Positions 18,421 to 26,245 of a DNA stretch of 40,054 bases are shown here, one piece after another; within the stretch, counting starts at the first letter, position 1; every line of letters starts with the position of its first letter. A program made the position numbers and the translations under genes. The DNA comes from an uncultured Porphyromonadaceae bacterium (lineage in GTDB: Bacteria; Bacteroidota; Bacteroidia; Bacteroidales; Muribaculaceae): positions 1 to 40,054 of the forward strand of contig CAMWVE010000029.1 in NCBI GenBank assembly GCA_947177685.1, read 5' to 3'. Below the pieces are notes generated by a model that saw only the letters and a program-made list of their open reading frames with translations, had not been told where the DNA came from and ran no database searches.

Positions 18421-19867
18421 CACTCAGCCTTCGTTTCTCCATGGAGTCGACTGGTTCACCGTGGTTCTCTACACCATCCTCGTGGTGTTGGGCGCCATCA
18501 GCATCTATGCCGCAAGCTACGACTTCGACAACGCCAGCATCTTCTCGTTCGACGAGTTCTCAGGCAAGCAGTTGCTCTGGATTGCCCTGTCGTTTGTCAT
18601 AGGGTTGGTACTGCTGCTGCTCGACCGCCGTATCTACGAAACTTACGCCTTCCCCATCTATGTGGGGATGCTGTTGCTGCTGTTGGTCACCATTTTCATA
18701 TCTCCCAACATCAAAGGCTCACACTCGTGGATAGCCCTCGGACCCATGAGCCTGCAGCCTGCCGAGTTTGCCAAATTCGCCACGGCGCTGGCGTTGGCAA
18801 AACTGTTCGGCGGCTACAACTTCATCCTTAACGCCCGACCTGCCAACTACTTCCGCGCCCTCGCCATCATATTTTTGCCGGTCATGCTCATTCTGGCGCA
18901 GAACGAAACCGGCTCGGCGCTGGTCTACCTCTCGCTCTTCTTCGTGCTTTACCGCGAGGGTATGAGCGGACTCGTACTCTTTGCCGCAGCCTTTGCCGTG
19001 GTGATCTTCGTGGTGGCGCTGAAATTCTCGCAGGATATGATAATGGGCATAACCGTGGGTCAGTTCGCCGTGTTCATCATGGTCATGCTCCTGATGGTCG
19101 TGATGCTGGCATTTCATGCCAAACATACGGTCGCCGCGCGCAATGTTGCCATAGGATTCGGCGTGTCCGGGCTGCTGGTGTTCATTTTTTGCGAACTGGG
19201 GCTTGAGATCAACGGCTACATCTACTTCATCGCGGCGATAGTCATAGCGTCGGTCTACATAGTCGTGGAAATGCTCAAATCGGGCATAAAGAAAATGATG
19301 GTGACGGTGTTCACCGCCCTGATTTCCATCAGCTTCCTTTTCTCCATCAACTATGTGTTCACCACCGTGCTGCAGCCCCATCAGCAGCAGCGCATCAACG
19401 TCACGCTCGGCATAGTAGAGGACTTGCGCGGTAAAGGCTATAACGTAAACCAGTCAAAAATTGCCATCGGGTCAGGCGGACTTGCCGGAAAAGGATTCCT
19501 CAAAGGCACGCAGACCAAGCTCAAATATGTGCCCGAACAGCACACTGACTTCATATTCTGCACCATCGGCGAGGAGGAAGGATTTATAGGCACCATTACC
19601 GTTCTGGCACTGTTCATGATGCTGATACTCCGCATATTGGCTATTGCCGAACGTCAGCCCACAACCTTCGGGCGAGTCTACGCCTACTGTGTCGCCTCCT
19701 ACCTCATCTTCCATTTCTGCATCAACATAGGCATGGTCATCGGGCTGACTCCGGTCATAGGTATTCCGTTGCCGTTTTTCAGTTATGGAGGCTCATCGCT
19801 CTGGGGGTTCACCTTCCTGATATTCATTCTGCTGCGCATCGATGCCGGACGGCGCGAATATCATTGA
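18401..19867 (+). CDS. rodA: Rod-shape-determining peptidoglycan polymerase RodA (SEDS family)
   Basis: This SEDS glycosyltransferase polymerises lipid II in complex with PBP2. The 488 residues form about ten membrane helices. Family signatures are SHSWIALGPMSLQPAEFAKFA (about 107-127), KIAIGSGGLAGKGF (about 352-365), EQHTDFIFCTIGEEEGF (about 378-394) and the C-terminal PLPFFSYGGSSLW (about 460-472). The start is GTG at 18401, inside mrdA. Compared with the roughly 370 residues of E. coli RodA there is an extra block of about 100 mostly hydrophobic residues between helices (about 185-310), which also occurs in other Bacteroidetes RodA proteins as far as I recall. Confidence 0.96.
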   Translation: MELRNTNTQPSFLHGVDWFTVVLYTILVVLGAISIYAASYDFDNASIFSFDEFSGKQLLWIALSFVIGLVLLLLDRRIYETYAFPIYVGMLLLLLVTIFISPNIKGSHSWIALGPMSLQPAEFAKFATALALAKLFGGYNFILNARPANYFRALAIIFLPVMLILAQNETGSALVYLSLFFVLYREGMSGLVLFAAAFAVVIFVVALKFSQDMIMGITVGQFAVFIMVMLLMVVMLAFHAKHTVAARNVAIGFGVSGLLVFIFCELGLEINGYIYFIAAIVIASVYIVVEMLKSGIKKMMVTVFTALISISFLFSINYVFTTVLQPHQQQRINVTLGIVEDLRGKGYNVNQSKIAIGSGGLAGKGFLKGTQTKLKYVPEQHTDFIFCTIGEEEGFIGTITVLALFMMLILRILAIAERQPTTFGRVYAYCVASYLIFHFCINIGMVIGLTPVIGIPLPFFSYGGSSLWGFTFLIFILLRIDAGRREYH

Positions 19868-19902
19868 CGCAAAAATTCCGGCATCAGCTGAACAAACCTG
19901 CC

Positions 19903-19976
19903 CTGTCAGTCGTTTATCTATCAAAGGGGATAGCTATCCCCATGCACTTGACAATCAATAACCAAAAAACTGACAG
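19903..19976. promoter_or_regulatory. Nested inverted repeats between rodA and ytxH-like gene
   Basis: A perfect 16-bp palindrome GGGGATAGCTATCCCC lies at 19926-19941. It is flanked by the 8-bp inverted arms CTGTCAGT (19903-19910) and ACTGACAG (19969-19976), the latter just before the next ATG at 19980. There is no U run, so this looks more like an operator or a leader structure than a terminator. Confidence 0.45.
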
Positions 19977-19979
19977 ACG

Positions 19980-20183
19980 ATGAACTCAAACACAGCAACA
20001 CTGGCACTCGCACTTTTCGGAGGCATAGTAATAGGCGCCGCACTCGGTGTGGCATTCGCTCCCAAATCAGGCGCGGAAACACGCGATGACATCCGCGACT
20101 ACATCCTCAAAAAACTTCCCGGCATCAAGAAAGACAAACTTGACCTGCTTGTTGAGGAAATAGCTTCCGAAATCAAGTCATAG
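19980..20183 (+). CDS. YtxH domain-containing small membrane protein
   Basis: This 67-residue protein has a glycine/alanine-rich N-terminal membrane helix (about 7-27, LALALFGGIVIGAALGVAFAP), the motif APKSGAETRDDIRDYI, and a charged C-terminal helix. This is the YtxH pattern (Gly-rich helix, P-K-S/T-G, R), a family linked to general stress in Firmicutes but without a defined biochemical role. It is the first of three small envelope genes in a row that is common in Bacteroidales. Confidence 0.85.
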   Translation: MNSNTATLALALFGGIVIGAALGVAFAPKSGAETRDDIRDYILKKLPGIKKDKLDLLVEEIASEIKS

Positions 20184-20196
20184 ATCATGGCAGGTG

Positions 20197-20216
20197 AGGC
20201 ACCGCATCAGGTGCCT
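20197..20216. other. Stem-loop between the ytxH-like and holin-like genes
   Basis: AGGCACC-GCATCA-GGTGCCT is a perfect 7-bp stem with a 6-nt loop. It extends further (GTGA/TCAC) with a small bulge. No U run follows; it may act in mRNA processing or attenuation. Confidence is in the structure, not the role. Confidence 0.45.
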
Positions 20217-20232
20217 GAGTCACCCGCTGTCT

Positions 20233-20253
20233 GCTAATCGCTAACTGCTTACA
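20233..20253. repeat. Short heptanucleotide repeat (3 units)
   Basis: GCTAATC GCTAACT GCTTACA, a run with a 7-base period just before the ATG at 20262. On the opposite strand the unit reads AGTTAGC-like, close to the AGTTACG units at 20907 and 38641. Confidence 0.45.
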
Positions 20254-20261
20254 ATTACATT

Positions 20262-20615
20262 ATGTCAAAGAATAACGCATCCCTGCTTGACCTGTGGGGT
20301 CTTGGGAAAAAATATGTGACTTTGAAATTCGAGTCGGCGCGACTGACGCTGGCAGAGAAAGCCACCATCTTTTTCGGCACCGTATTTCTGGGACTGACAG
20401 CCCTGATTTTCGTTGCCATAATATTTGTTTTGCTGATGGTGGGTGTTTGCAATCTTCTGGCTGAACTGCTTCCCTTCTATCTGGTCTGCTTCTCCGCAGC
20501 CGGCATCCTGATAGTGGTGGGACTGGTAATCTACTTGCTCCGTTATGTGTTAATATTCAACCCGTTGGCACGATTCTTCACCCAAATACTTTTTGATTAT
20601 GAAAACGACAAGTAA
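20262..20615 (+). CDS. Phage_holin_3_6 (Actinobacterial-holin-X-like) family membrane protein
   Basis: This 117-residue protein has two adjacent membrane helices (about 36-62, TIFFGTVFLGLTALIFVAIIFVLLMVG, and about 68-92, FYLVCFSAAGILIVVGLVIYLL) after an amphipathic N-terminal helix. This matches the chromosomal 'phage holin family' group in Bacteroidetes. Despite the family name, nothing phage-like surrounds it. It is flanked by the YtxH protein and the next small gene, which it overlaps by 17 nt, suggesting the three work together at the envelope. The function is unknown. Confidence 0.8.
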   Translation: MSKNNASLLDLWGLGKKYVTLKFESARLTLAEKATIFFGTVFLGLTALIFVAIIFVLLMVGVCNLLAELLPFYLVCFSAAGILIVVGLVIYLLRYVLIFNPLARFFTQILFDYENDK

Positions 20616-20889
20616 GCGATTCAGGGGTTATTCCTTCAAGGAACTGCGTTACCGTCAGGTGGTGAACAGCGCAAAACAGCAGCAGGTGAAAGCGGGTATT
20701 GACGACGCTTTGGCGTCAGTCCGATCTTTGAAAAACGCTCTTTCCTCAAAGCATGAATATGAACCCGAGGAAAAACGACATTCAGCCGGATTGCTCAGTA
20801 AAGTCGACACCCTCATCGAGGTAGGTAACTATGCCGTTGCCGGTGTCAGCCTTTTCCGCTCCGTCAAACAAATCTTCGGGAAGAAATAG
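20599..20889 (+). CDS. Conserved small protein downstream of the holin-like gene
   Basis: This 96-residue basic protein (MKTTSKRFRGYSFKELRYRQ start) is mostly helical and has no membrane span. The C-terminal segment LIEVGNYAVAGVSLFRSVKQIFGKK may be an amphipathic membrane-associated helix. I do not recognise a named domain. Its start overlaps the holin-like gene by 17 nt; ATG at 20599 is preferred over a TTG two codons earlier. The gene trio with YtxH suggests an envelope-stress role, which is inference. Confidence 0.7.
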   Translation: MKTTSKRFRGYSFKELRYRQVVNSAKQQQVKAGIDDALASVRSLKNALSSKHEYEPEEKRHSAGLLSKVDTLIEVGNYAVAGVSLFRSVKQIFGKK

Positions 20890-20894
20890 GATAA

Positions 20895-20951
20895 GTAATA
20901 AGTCAGAGTTACGAGTTACGAAGAAATTTAGGTAATAAGTCAGAGTTACGA
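20895..20951. repeat. 20-bp direct repeat with heptanucleotide units
   Basis: GTAATAAGTCAGAGTTACGA is present exactly at 20895-20914 and 20932-20951. The first copy runs into a second AGTTACG heptamer. A related run lies at 38627-38661. Confidence 0.75.
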
Positions 20952-20968
20952 AGTAATTCTGACTTATT
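20934..20968. terminator. Convergent-gene hairpin
   Basis: A 16-bp stem with one mismatch and a GAA loop (arms 20934-20949 and 20953-20968) lies between the small-protein stop (20889) and overlaps the stop codon of the LolC/E-type gene (20964). It is a likely bidirectional terminator, without a marked U run. Confidence 0.6.
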
Positions 20969-22229
20969 CGTATCTGATTGTGCGTGACGGCGAAATAGTG
21001 GCGATAATCATTGAGGGGAACACCATTACGAGCCATGCTATGAGCAGAGTGCCGAGGTCTACGGCAATCAGGTGAAGGATGTTGAATTCCATAGGAACAT
21101 GGTCCAGATAGTATGCCTCAGGGTCAAGCGGCAGCAGGTGGAAGTGGCTCTGCAGCAGAATAAGGGCTATGGCGAGGATGTTCCCGACTCCCATTCCCCA
21201 AAGCACTATTTTCATGGCAAGCAGCAGGAATATGCGCTGTATCTGGCTGTTAGCGGCGCCAAGTGACTTCAACAGTCCTATGGTGCGCACACGCTCCAGA
21301 ATAAGTATGAACAGCGATGATACGAGGGTGAACGATGCCACCACTGTCATCAGTATTATTATGACCCACACATTGGTGTCGAGCAATTCAAGCCAACTGA
21401 AATACTGCGCCCCAAGGGTTTCCACTGTCACCACCTGCAGGGCGCATGGCACAGCGCCGGCATAATATTCCCTGATCAGACGCATTTGGAGTTTCTGCGC
21501 GTCGCCGGCTATGGCATCTGCCGGAATGCCGTCAATCATCAGATTGTTAACTGTCAGCGAATCAACTCCGTAGATGCCCTGAAGAAGCGCCGGAGAGCAA
21601 ACGGTCATCATGCGGTCGCGCTCGCCGAACATGGTGTCATAGATGCCTGCAACGGTCAGGCGGCGCGCCCTCAGGTTGCCGTCAGTAAAGAAATATGCAT
21701 AGACACGGTCTCCCAATTCCAGCGAAAGCTCGCGCGCGGTGGTTTGCGAAATGACTGCTTGGTTGAGGGTGGTGTCAGAGGAATAGTCAGGCAGATAGCC
21801 TTCCACAATATTTTCGCGGATAAATGGAAAATCATCGTCCGGGAGCCAGCCCATAAGAGTCAGCCCTACAAAGGCTGAATCGGTTTTGAGGATGGTGGTT
21901 GCGGTGATTGCAGCGCGCATCGTCACGTCATCGCCGAGTGCTTCATGCACCGCATTGACAATGGTAGAGTCGCACCGGAACAGGGTCGATGCGGGGTCGG
22001 TAAGCCCGTTTTCATCGGTTGAGGGGAGCGCGGTCACCGAGATTTGTGAGAAATAGCCCACCACTTTTTCCGTGATCGATTTCTTGAACCCGGTCACCAC
22101 AGACAGTGTCAGTATCATCACCGCCACTGCCACCGCCATGCCCGTGACGGCAATCGTAACCCCCGGCGAACGTCGTCCGTCAGCCGGTTTCAGTTGCAGT
22201 CGCGATGCTATGTAGACAGAGAAATTCAT
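20964..22229 (-). CDS. ABC transporter permease, LolC/LolE (FtsX/MacB) family
   Basis: This inner-membrane permease has 421 residues. The layout is that of lipoprotein-releasing permeases: an N-terminal helix (about 25-47, VTIAVTGMAVAVAVMILTLSVVTGF) preceded by RRSPGV, a periplasmic domain (about 50-265), then three helices (about 275-300, 320-345 and 380-405) with the FtsX core motif RVRTIGLLKSLGAANSQIQRIFL (about 310-332). The family extracts lipoproteins from the inner membrane with a LolD ATPase, which is not encoded nearby. The N-terminal MNFSVYIASRL is typical of Bacteroidetes members. It is transcribed convergently to the small envelope genes. Confidence 0.9.
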   Translation of the reverse strand: MNFSVYIASRLQLKPADGRRSPGVTIAVTGMAVAVAVMILTLSVVTGFKKSITEKVVGYFSQISVTALPSTDENGLTDPASTLFRCDSTIVNAVHEALGDDVTMRAAITATTILKTDSAFVGLTLMGWLPDDDFPFIRENIVEGYLPDYSSDTTLNQAVISQTTARELSLELGDRVYAYFFTDGNLRARRLTVAGIYDTMFGERDRMMTVCSPALLQGIYGVDSLTVNNLMIDGIPADAIAGDAQKLQMRLIREYYAGAVPCALQVVTVETLGAQYFSWLELLDTNVWVIIILMTVVASFTLVSSLFILILERVRTIGLLKSLGAANSQIQRIFLLLAMKIVLWGMGVGNILAIALILLQSHFHLLPLDPEAYYLDHVPMEFNILHLIAVDLGTLLIAWLVMVFPSMIIATISPSRTIRYE

Positions 22230-22268
22230 TGTAATAAGGATTGAGCTACAAAGTTACTAAATTTTATG

Positions 22269-22465
22269 ATAAGTAGATGTTTAAAATTGTTTGATATCAA
22301 AAGTTCATTGCAGTAGATGAAAATTTTACTTATCTTACTTCTCTTTTTGGCGCTATTTTGATTTTTTATCAGTCATGTAGCTCGCTACACTCCTTCTTCA
22401 AAATCAAAATATCTCTCAAAAATAGAAGCAATCTAAGTATAAACTAATTTTCAACATCTACTTAT
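22269..22465. repeat. Long imperfect palindromic element (MITE- or REP-like)
   Basis: This element fills most of the 339-bp gap between the LolC/E-type gene and gldE. Perfect 13-bp terminal inverted repeats ATAAGTAGATGTT lie at 22269-22281 and 22453-22465. Inside, paired arms are CTTCTCTTTTTG/CAAAAATAGAAG (22338-22349 with 22417-22428, one mismatch), ATTTTGATTTT/AAAATCAAAAT (22355-22365 with 22400-22410, perfect) and a central TGTAGC-TC-GCTACA (22376-22389). It has no ORF of note. A folded transcript would be one long hairpin. No clear target-site duplication was seen. The gldE promoter lies beyond its right end. Confidence 0.75.
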
Positions 22466-22498
22466 GCCGGCAGCACGGCTCTAAAATTCATGCGTCTG

Positions 22499-22530
22499 CT
22501 TGCATGATTGTCCCACTTTTTGTAACTTTG
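22499..22530 (+). promoter_or_regulatory. Bacteroidetes-type promoter of gldE
   Basis: A perfect TAACTTTG at 22523-22530 with a weak -33 element (CTTG, 22499-22502), 20 nt apart. The leader to the TTG start is about 35 nt. Confidence 0.7.
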
Positions 22531-22568
22531 CCCACTGATTCAAAGAAGTATAACTAAACTGAAATATT

Positions 22569-23888
22569 TTGGATATTGACCCTTTACCGGCAACGGATGT
22601 TGTAGCTCAGGCAACCATGACAGGCGGACAGATTCTCGCGCTATGTCTTGCATTGGTCTGCCTGCTTTTGTCAGGATTCATTTCGGGCTGCGAAATAGCG
22701 TTTTTCTCACTTAAGCCCGGGCATGAGGAGGAGATAGAGGATTCTCCGCAGCGCGACAACATACTGGCACTGTTGAGCAATCCTGAGCGTCTGTTGGCAA
22801 CCATACTCATAGCCAATAACATTGTCAACGTCACCATTGTCATGCTCTGCACATACGCGTTGTCGTCTGTGTTCCAACTGTTGCAGCCGCCGATTCTCAA
22901 CTTCTTGATGCAGACGGTGTTGCTGACATTCCTCATTCTGCTTTTCGGCGAAATTATTCCCAAACTGGTAGCCAATAACGCGCCGCTCCGATGGGCTGAG
23001 CGCAGCAGTGTGGCGCTGAAGGTGATAGTGCGACTGTGCTATCCGGTGTCATCGTTGCTGGTAAAAAGCTCGGTGGTTGTCAATCATGTTGTGAAAAACA
23101 AGAGCAATGTGACTGCCGATGAATTGTCGAAAGCGCTGGAATACACTGAAACCGGTGATAATAAGGAAGATAAGCAGATGCTGGAAGGAATCCTCAAGTT
23201 TGGCGACACAACGGCATCGGAAATCATGACGCCACGCGTCGACATCACCGACCTCGACATCGGCATGAGTTTCCCCGAAGTGATGGAGATTGTCATTGAG
23301 AGCGGTTATTCGCGACTGCCTGTTTACGAGGGTACGCAGGACAACATAAAGGGTGTGCTCTACTCTCGCGACCTGCTGCCGTTCATTTCGCGTCGCGATG
23401 ATGAGTCGTTCAACTGGCAGAATCTTATCCGTGAGCCCTATTTCGTGCCGGAATCGCGCATGATCGATGACCTGATGGAGGATTTCCGCAAACTGAAAAT
23501 TCACCTTGCCATTGTCATTGACGAGTTTGGAGGCACCCAAGGCATAGTCACTCTGGAGGATGTGCTGGAGGAGATTGTAGGTGACATCAACGATGAATAT
23601 GACGAGGAAGAGTCGTTCTACAAGCGGCTCCCTGACGATGCTTATATCTTTGAAGGCAAGACACTTCTGACCGATTTCTTCCGTGTGACCGGACTGGATG
23701 AGGATGACTACAAGGATGTCACGCAGGATGCGGAAACGCTTGCCGGCATGCTGCTCGCCATCAAAGGTGACTTCCCCAAGAAGAAGGAGCCGCTGGTCTA
23801 CGGTCGATGCCGTTTTCTGATTCTCGACATTGAACATCACCGCATTTCAAGCGTCAGAGTGAAGGTGATGGATAGTATTCAGGAGTGA
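22569..23888 (+). CDS. gldE: Gliding-motility-associated protein GldE (CNNM/CorC-type)
   Basis: This 439-residue membrane protein has an N-terminal CNNM/DUF21 transmembrane domain (about 20-190, with SGFISGCEIAFFSL at about 34-47). A CBS pair follows (about 205-330, with EIMTPRVDITDLD and LAIVIDEFGGTQGIVTLEDVLEEIVGDI), then a CorC_HlyC domain (about 345-430). GldE is a relative of magnesium/cobalt efflux proteins and can compensate for GldD in Flavobacterium. The start is TTG at 22569 (MDIDPLPATDV); the next ATG at 22617 is possible, but the upstream residues resemble other GldE N-termini and fit the promoter spacing. gldD follows with a one-base TGATG overlap. Confidence 0.93.
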   Translation: MDIDPLPATDVVAQATMTGGQILALCLALVCLLLSGFISGCEIAFFSLKPGHEEEIEDSPQRDNILALLSNPERLLATILIANNIVNVTIVMLCTYALSSVFQLLQPPILNFLMQTVLLTFLILLFGEIIPKLVANNAPLRWAERSSVALKVIVRLCYPVSSLLVKSSVVVNHVVKNKSNVTADELSKALEYTETGDNKEDKQMLEGILKFGDTTASEIMTPRVDITDLDIGMSFPEVMEIVIESGYSRLPVYEGTQDNIKGVLYSRDLLPFISRRDDESFNWQNLIREPYFVPESRMIDDLMEDFRKLKIHLAIVIDEFGGTQGIVTLEDVLEEIVGDINDEYDEEESFYKRLPDDAYIFEGKTLLTDFFRVTGLDEDDYKDVTQDAETLAGMLLAIKGDFPKKKEPLVYGRCRFLILDIEHHRISSVRVKVMDSIQE

Positions 23889-24475
23889 TGAAAGCCAAGG
23901 TTTTACTGATTGCACTGATGGCGCTCATGATGATTTCATGCGGCGGCGGAGAAAGCGAAAATGCTGTTCCGAGGCGCTACGCCTATCCGCGCCCGGCGCT
24001 CTATCCGCAAACCTACGTCTCAGCCGGGGGCGCTCCCTCGCTTTCGCTCAATGCAGGTGCCGAAATTGTCGCTGACTCCCTTTTAAATAACGGTTCGCGT
24101 TGGGTGACAGTGGATTATCCGCACTACAACGGCTCGATCTATATCACTTTCCTTGCCACCACACCCGCGGAGTTTCACCGTGAGTTTGAGAACAGGATGG
24201 AGCGGATTGGGCTGAACGCGGGAGCCGGAAGCATGGAGTCGGTGACGGTAGCATCGGAAGGTGGCGGATTCCGGGGAGAACTTTTTTCAACCCGTGGCGA
24301 GTCAGTCAGCCCTGTACAGTTTTTGGCTTACAATAAGGACCTCACACTGCTCACATACGGCACATTCAATTTCCGGCAAGGGGTCGACGTGACCCGGACT
24401 GATTCACTTGCACCGGTGATAAATGCTGTCAGGAATGACATGATTCACCTGCTGAAACATCTCGATGATAAATGA
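23888..24475 (+). CDS. gldD: Gliding motility lipoprotein GldD
   Basis: This 195-residue lipoprotein has the signal peptide MKAKVLLIALMALMMISC with cysteine 18 as lipid site. Conserved GldD features follow: PRRYAYPRPALYP (about 28-40), a WVTVDYPHYNGSIYITF segment (about 72-88), and GGGFRGELFSTRGESVSPVQFLAY (about 124-147). GldD is needed for gliding and T9SS-related functions in flavobacteria; in non-gliding Bacteroidales its job is not established. The ATG at 23888 shares a base with the gldE stop, and the stop overlaps the next ATG (ATGA), so gldE-gldD-PPTase form one operon. Confidence 0.93.
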   Translation: MKAKVLLIALMALMMISCGGGESENAVPRRYAYPRPALYPQTYVSAGGAPSLSLNAGAEIVADSLLNNGSRWVTVDYPHYNGSIYITFLATTPAEFHREFENRMERIGLNAGAGSMESVTVASEGGGFRGELFSTRGESVSPVQFLAYNKDLTLLTYGTFNFRQGVDVTRTDSLAPVINAVRNDMIHLLKHLDDK

Positions 24476-25059
24476 TTAACTTGATTCTCAACGGCACGCG
24501 GATAGCGGTGATGGATTTTGACGAGGCTGCTCCGTTGCTTGAGGGTGACACCTTGTTCGCCGAGCTGCAGAATTCGGCACGACGGCGCGAAAAGCAGCTG
24601 ACACTGTTGCTGCTGCGCAAGCTTGCCGGCAGTGAAGTTGTGTTGCGGCATGATCCTGACGGTGCCCCTCTTCCCATTGGTGAGGGACAGCATGTCAGCA
24701 TAAGTCACAGCGGGCACGAGGTTGCGGTAGCGCTGTCTGATTCACCATATATCGGCATAGACGTGGAGTCGCCGCGCGAAGCCCTACGGCGTGTGAGCAG
24801 TCGCTTTCTGAGCCGTAGGGAACAGGAGTATTACACCGACCTCAATCAACTGTTGCGCGCTTGGGTAATCAAGGAAGCTGTCTACAAAGCCATGCACCGC
24901 AAGAACCTGACTTCAAGCGAAATAGCTCTGTCGTGTCAGGAACCCGAAAATATGATTGACCATGCCGAAGTAGGCGACGTCCGTTTTTCAATAAGTTTGC
25001 ATCATCTGCCTACCGACTCACTTTTAGGGGTGGCACGGGCAGTGAATAATAATTTCTAA
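24472..25059 (+). CDS. 4'-phosphopantetheinyl transferase superfamily protein
   Basis: This enzyme transfers phosphopantetheine from CoA to a carrier-protein serine. At 195 residues it has the Sfp-type motifs: substrate-binding SISHSGHEVAVAL (about 77-89), the metal motif IGIDVESPREAL (about 97-108, with the Asp and Glu ligands), FLSRREQEYY (about 117-126) and WVIKEAVYKAM (about 137-147) with the catalytic Lys-Glu. Its place after gldE-gldD is typical of Bacteroidales. The acceptor is unknown; there are no PKS or NRPS genes nearby. Confidence 0.9.
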   Translation: MINLILNGTRIAVMDFDEAAPLLEGDTLFAELQNSARRREKQLTLLLLRKLAGSEVVLRHDPDGAPLPIGEGQHVSISHSGHEVAVALSDSPYIGIDVESPREALRRVSSRFLSRREQEYYTDLNQLLRAWVIKEAVYKAMHRKNLTSSEIALSCQEPENMIDHAEVGDVRFSISLHHLPTDSLLGVARAVNNNF

Positions 25060-25063
25060 AGCA

Positions 25064-26221
25064 ATGAAAAAGAGTCTTTTGGCATTAGCTGCCGGAACGT
25101 TTGCACTCGGAATCGCCGAGTTTGTCATGATGGGAATAATAGGGAAGCTGTCGCAGGATTTAGGCGTCAGCATCTCTCAGACCGGGCACCTGATTTCGGC
25201 GTATGCCTCGGGGGTGTGCTTCGGAGCTTTTTTCCTGCTGTTCATGCGCAAGTACAAGCTGAAAAATCTGATGATGCTATTCGCGGCAGTTATTGCCGTC
25301 GGTAACATCGGGGCAGCTCTTGCGCCTGATTTCCACACACTTATGCTGGCACGTTTCATTTCAGGTCTGCCTCACGGTGCATTCTTCGGTGTGGGCGCCA
25401 TAGTAGCACGTCGGCTTGTGGATCCGTCGCGTCAGGTGCAGGCAGTCTCCATCATGATTGCCGGCATGACCATAGCCACACTTTGCGGAGTGCCGATGGC
25501 AACATTCCTTACCAACAACTTCTCGTGGCGCATAGCCTTCGGGGTGGTTGGAGCGTCAGGTGTCATCACATTTGTCGCCATAAAACTGTTTGTGCCGCAG
25601 GTGGGTAAGCTTGATCCTATAGGTTTCTGGGGGCAGTTCCGGTTCCTGCGCACGTTGCCGCCATGGTTGATTTTCGGCGGTGTCATACTCGCCCAGACAG
25701 GTCTTTATTGCTGGTACAGCTACGTTGACCCGCTGCTTGTCCATGTCAGCGGCTTCACCACTGACGACCTCTCGTGGCTGATGGTGGTGGGTGGTGCCGG
25801 CATGCTTGTGGGTAACCTTTTCTCCGGCAGAATGGGCAACTACTTCAAACCGGCTGCCATAGCCTCGGCAATAATGTTTGCCGGACTTCCCACGCTGGCT
25901 GCCATCTACTTCTGCTCCACCATTTCATGGCTCGCCGTGGTGTTGTTGTTTATGGGAACCGCCATTCTGTTCGGTTCCGGCTCACCGCTGCAAAGCTCTA
26001 TTGTGGGTTACTCCAAAGGGGGCGAGATGCTCGGTGCAGCTCTGATTCAGATAGCCTATAACGCCGGTAATGCCATAGCGGCATGGCTCGGAGGCATCTT
26101 CATCGCCCGCTACGACGACTACCGGCTCCCCACCGTGGCAGGCATGCCGCTTGTGCTGGCAGGAGCGGTAATGATTCTGATTCTCTATCGGCGATTTGAA
26201 CGCGAAAAAACAAGGGGCTAA
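25064..26221 (+). CDS. MFS transporter, AraJ/DHA1-like
   Basis: This 385-residue inner-membrane transporter has about 12 hydrophobic helices. The N-terminal AAGTFALGIAEFVMMGII (about 8-25) and GHLISAYASGVCFGA (about 45-59) match the AraJ/YdhP drug-proton antiporter group. The motif between helices 2 and 3 is reduced (RKYKLK). LARFISGLPHGAFFGVGAIVA (about 97-117) corresponds to the helix 4 motif. The substrate is unknown. It starts 4 nt after the phosphopantetheinyl transferase and so probably belongs to the gldE operon, although the MFS gene has no obvious functional link. Confidence 0.87.
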   Translation: MKKSLLALAAGTFALGIAEFVMMGIIGKLSQDLGVSISQTGHLISAYASGVCFGAFFLLFMRKYKLKNLMMLFAAVIAVGNIGAALAPDFHTLMLARFISGLPHGAFFGVGAIVARRLVDPSRQVQAVSIMIAGMTIATLCGVPMATFLTNNFSWRIAFGVVGASGVITFVAIKLFVPQVGKLDPIGFWGQFRFLRTLPPWLIFGGVILAQTGLYCWYSYVDPLLVHVSGFTTDDLSWLMVVGGAGMLVGNLFSGRMGNYFKPAAIASAIMFAGLPTLAAIYFCSTISWLAVVLLFMGTAILFGSGSPLQSSIVGYSKGGEMLGAALIQIAYNAGNAIAAWLGGIFIARYDDYRLPTVAGMPLVLAGAVMILILYRRFEREKTRG

Positions 26222-26231
26222 GACAACCCCT
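26213..26231. terminator. Weak hairpin between convergent genes
   Basis: AGGGG (26213-26217) and CCCCT (26227-26231) form a 5-bp stem across the MFS stop codon, in the short gap to the convergent ligase gene. It is a marginal structure. Confidence 0.3.
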
Positions 26232-26245
26232 AAATAGACGGATGA

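Noticed and set aside
20262-20615. 'Holin' as sign of a prophage
   Set aside because: There is no endolysin, capsid, integrase or attachment site; chromosomal members of this family are common in Bacteroidetes.
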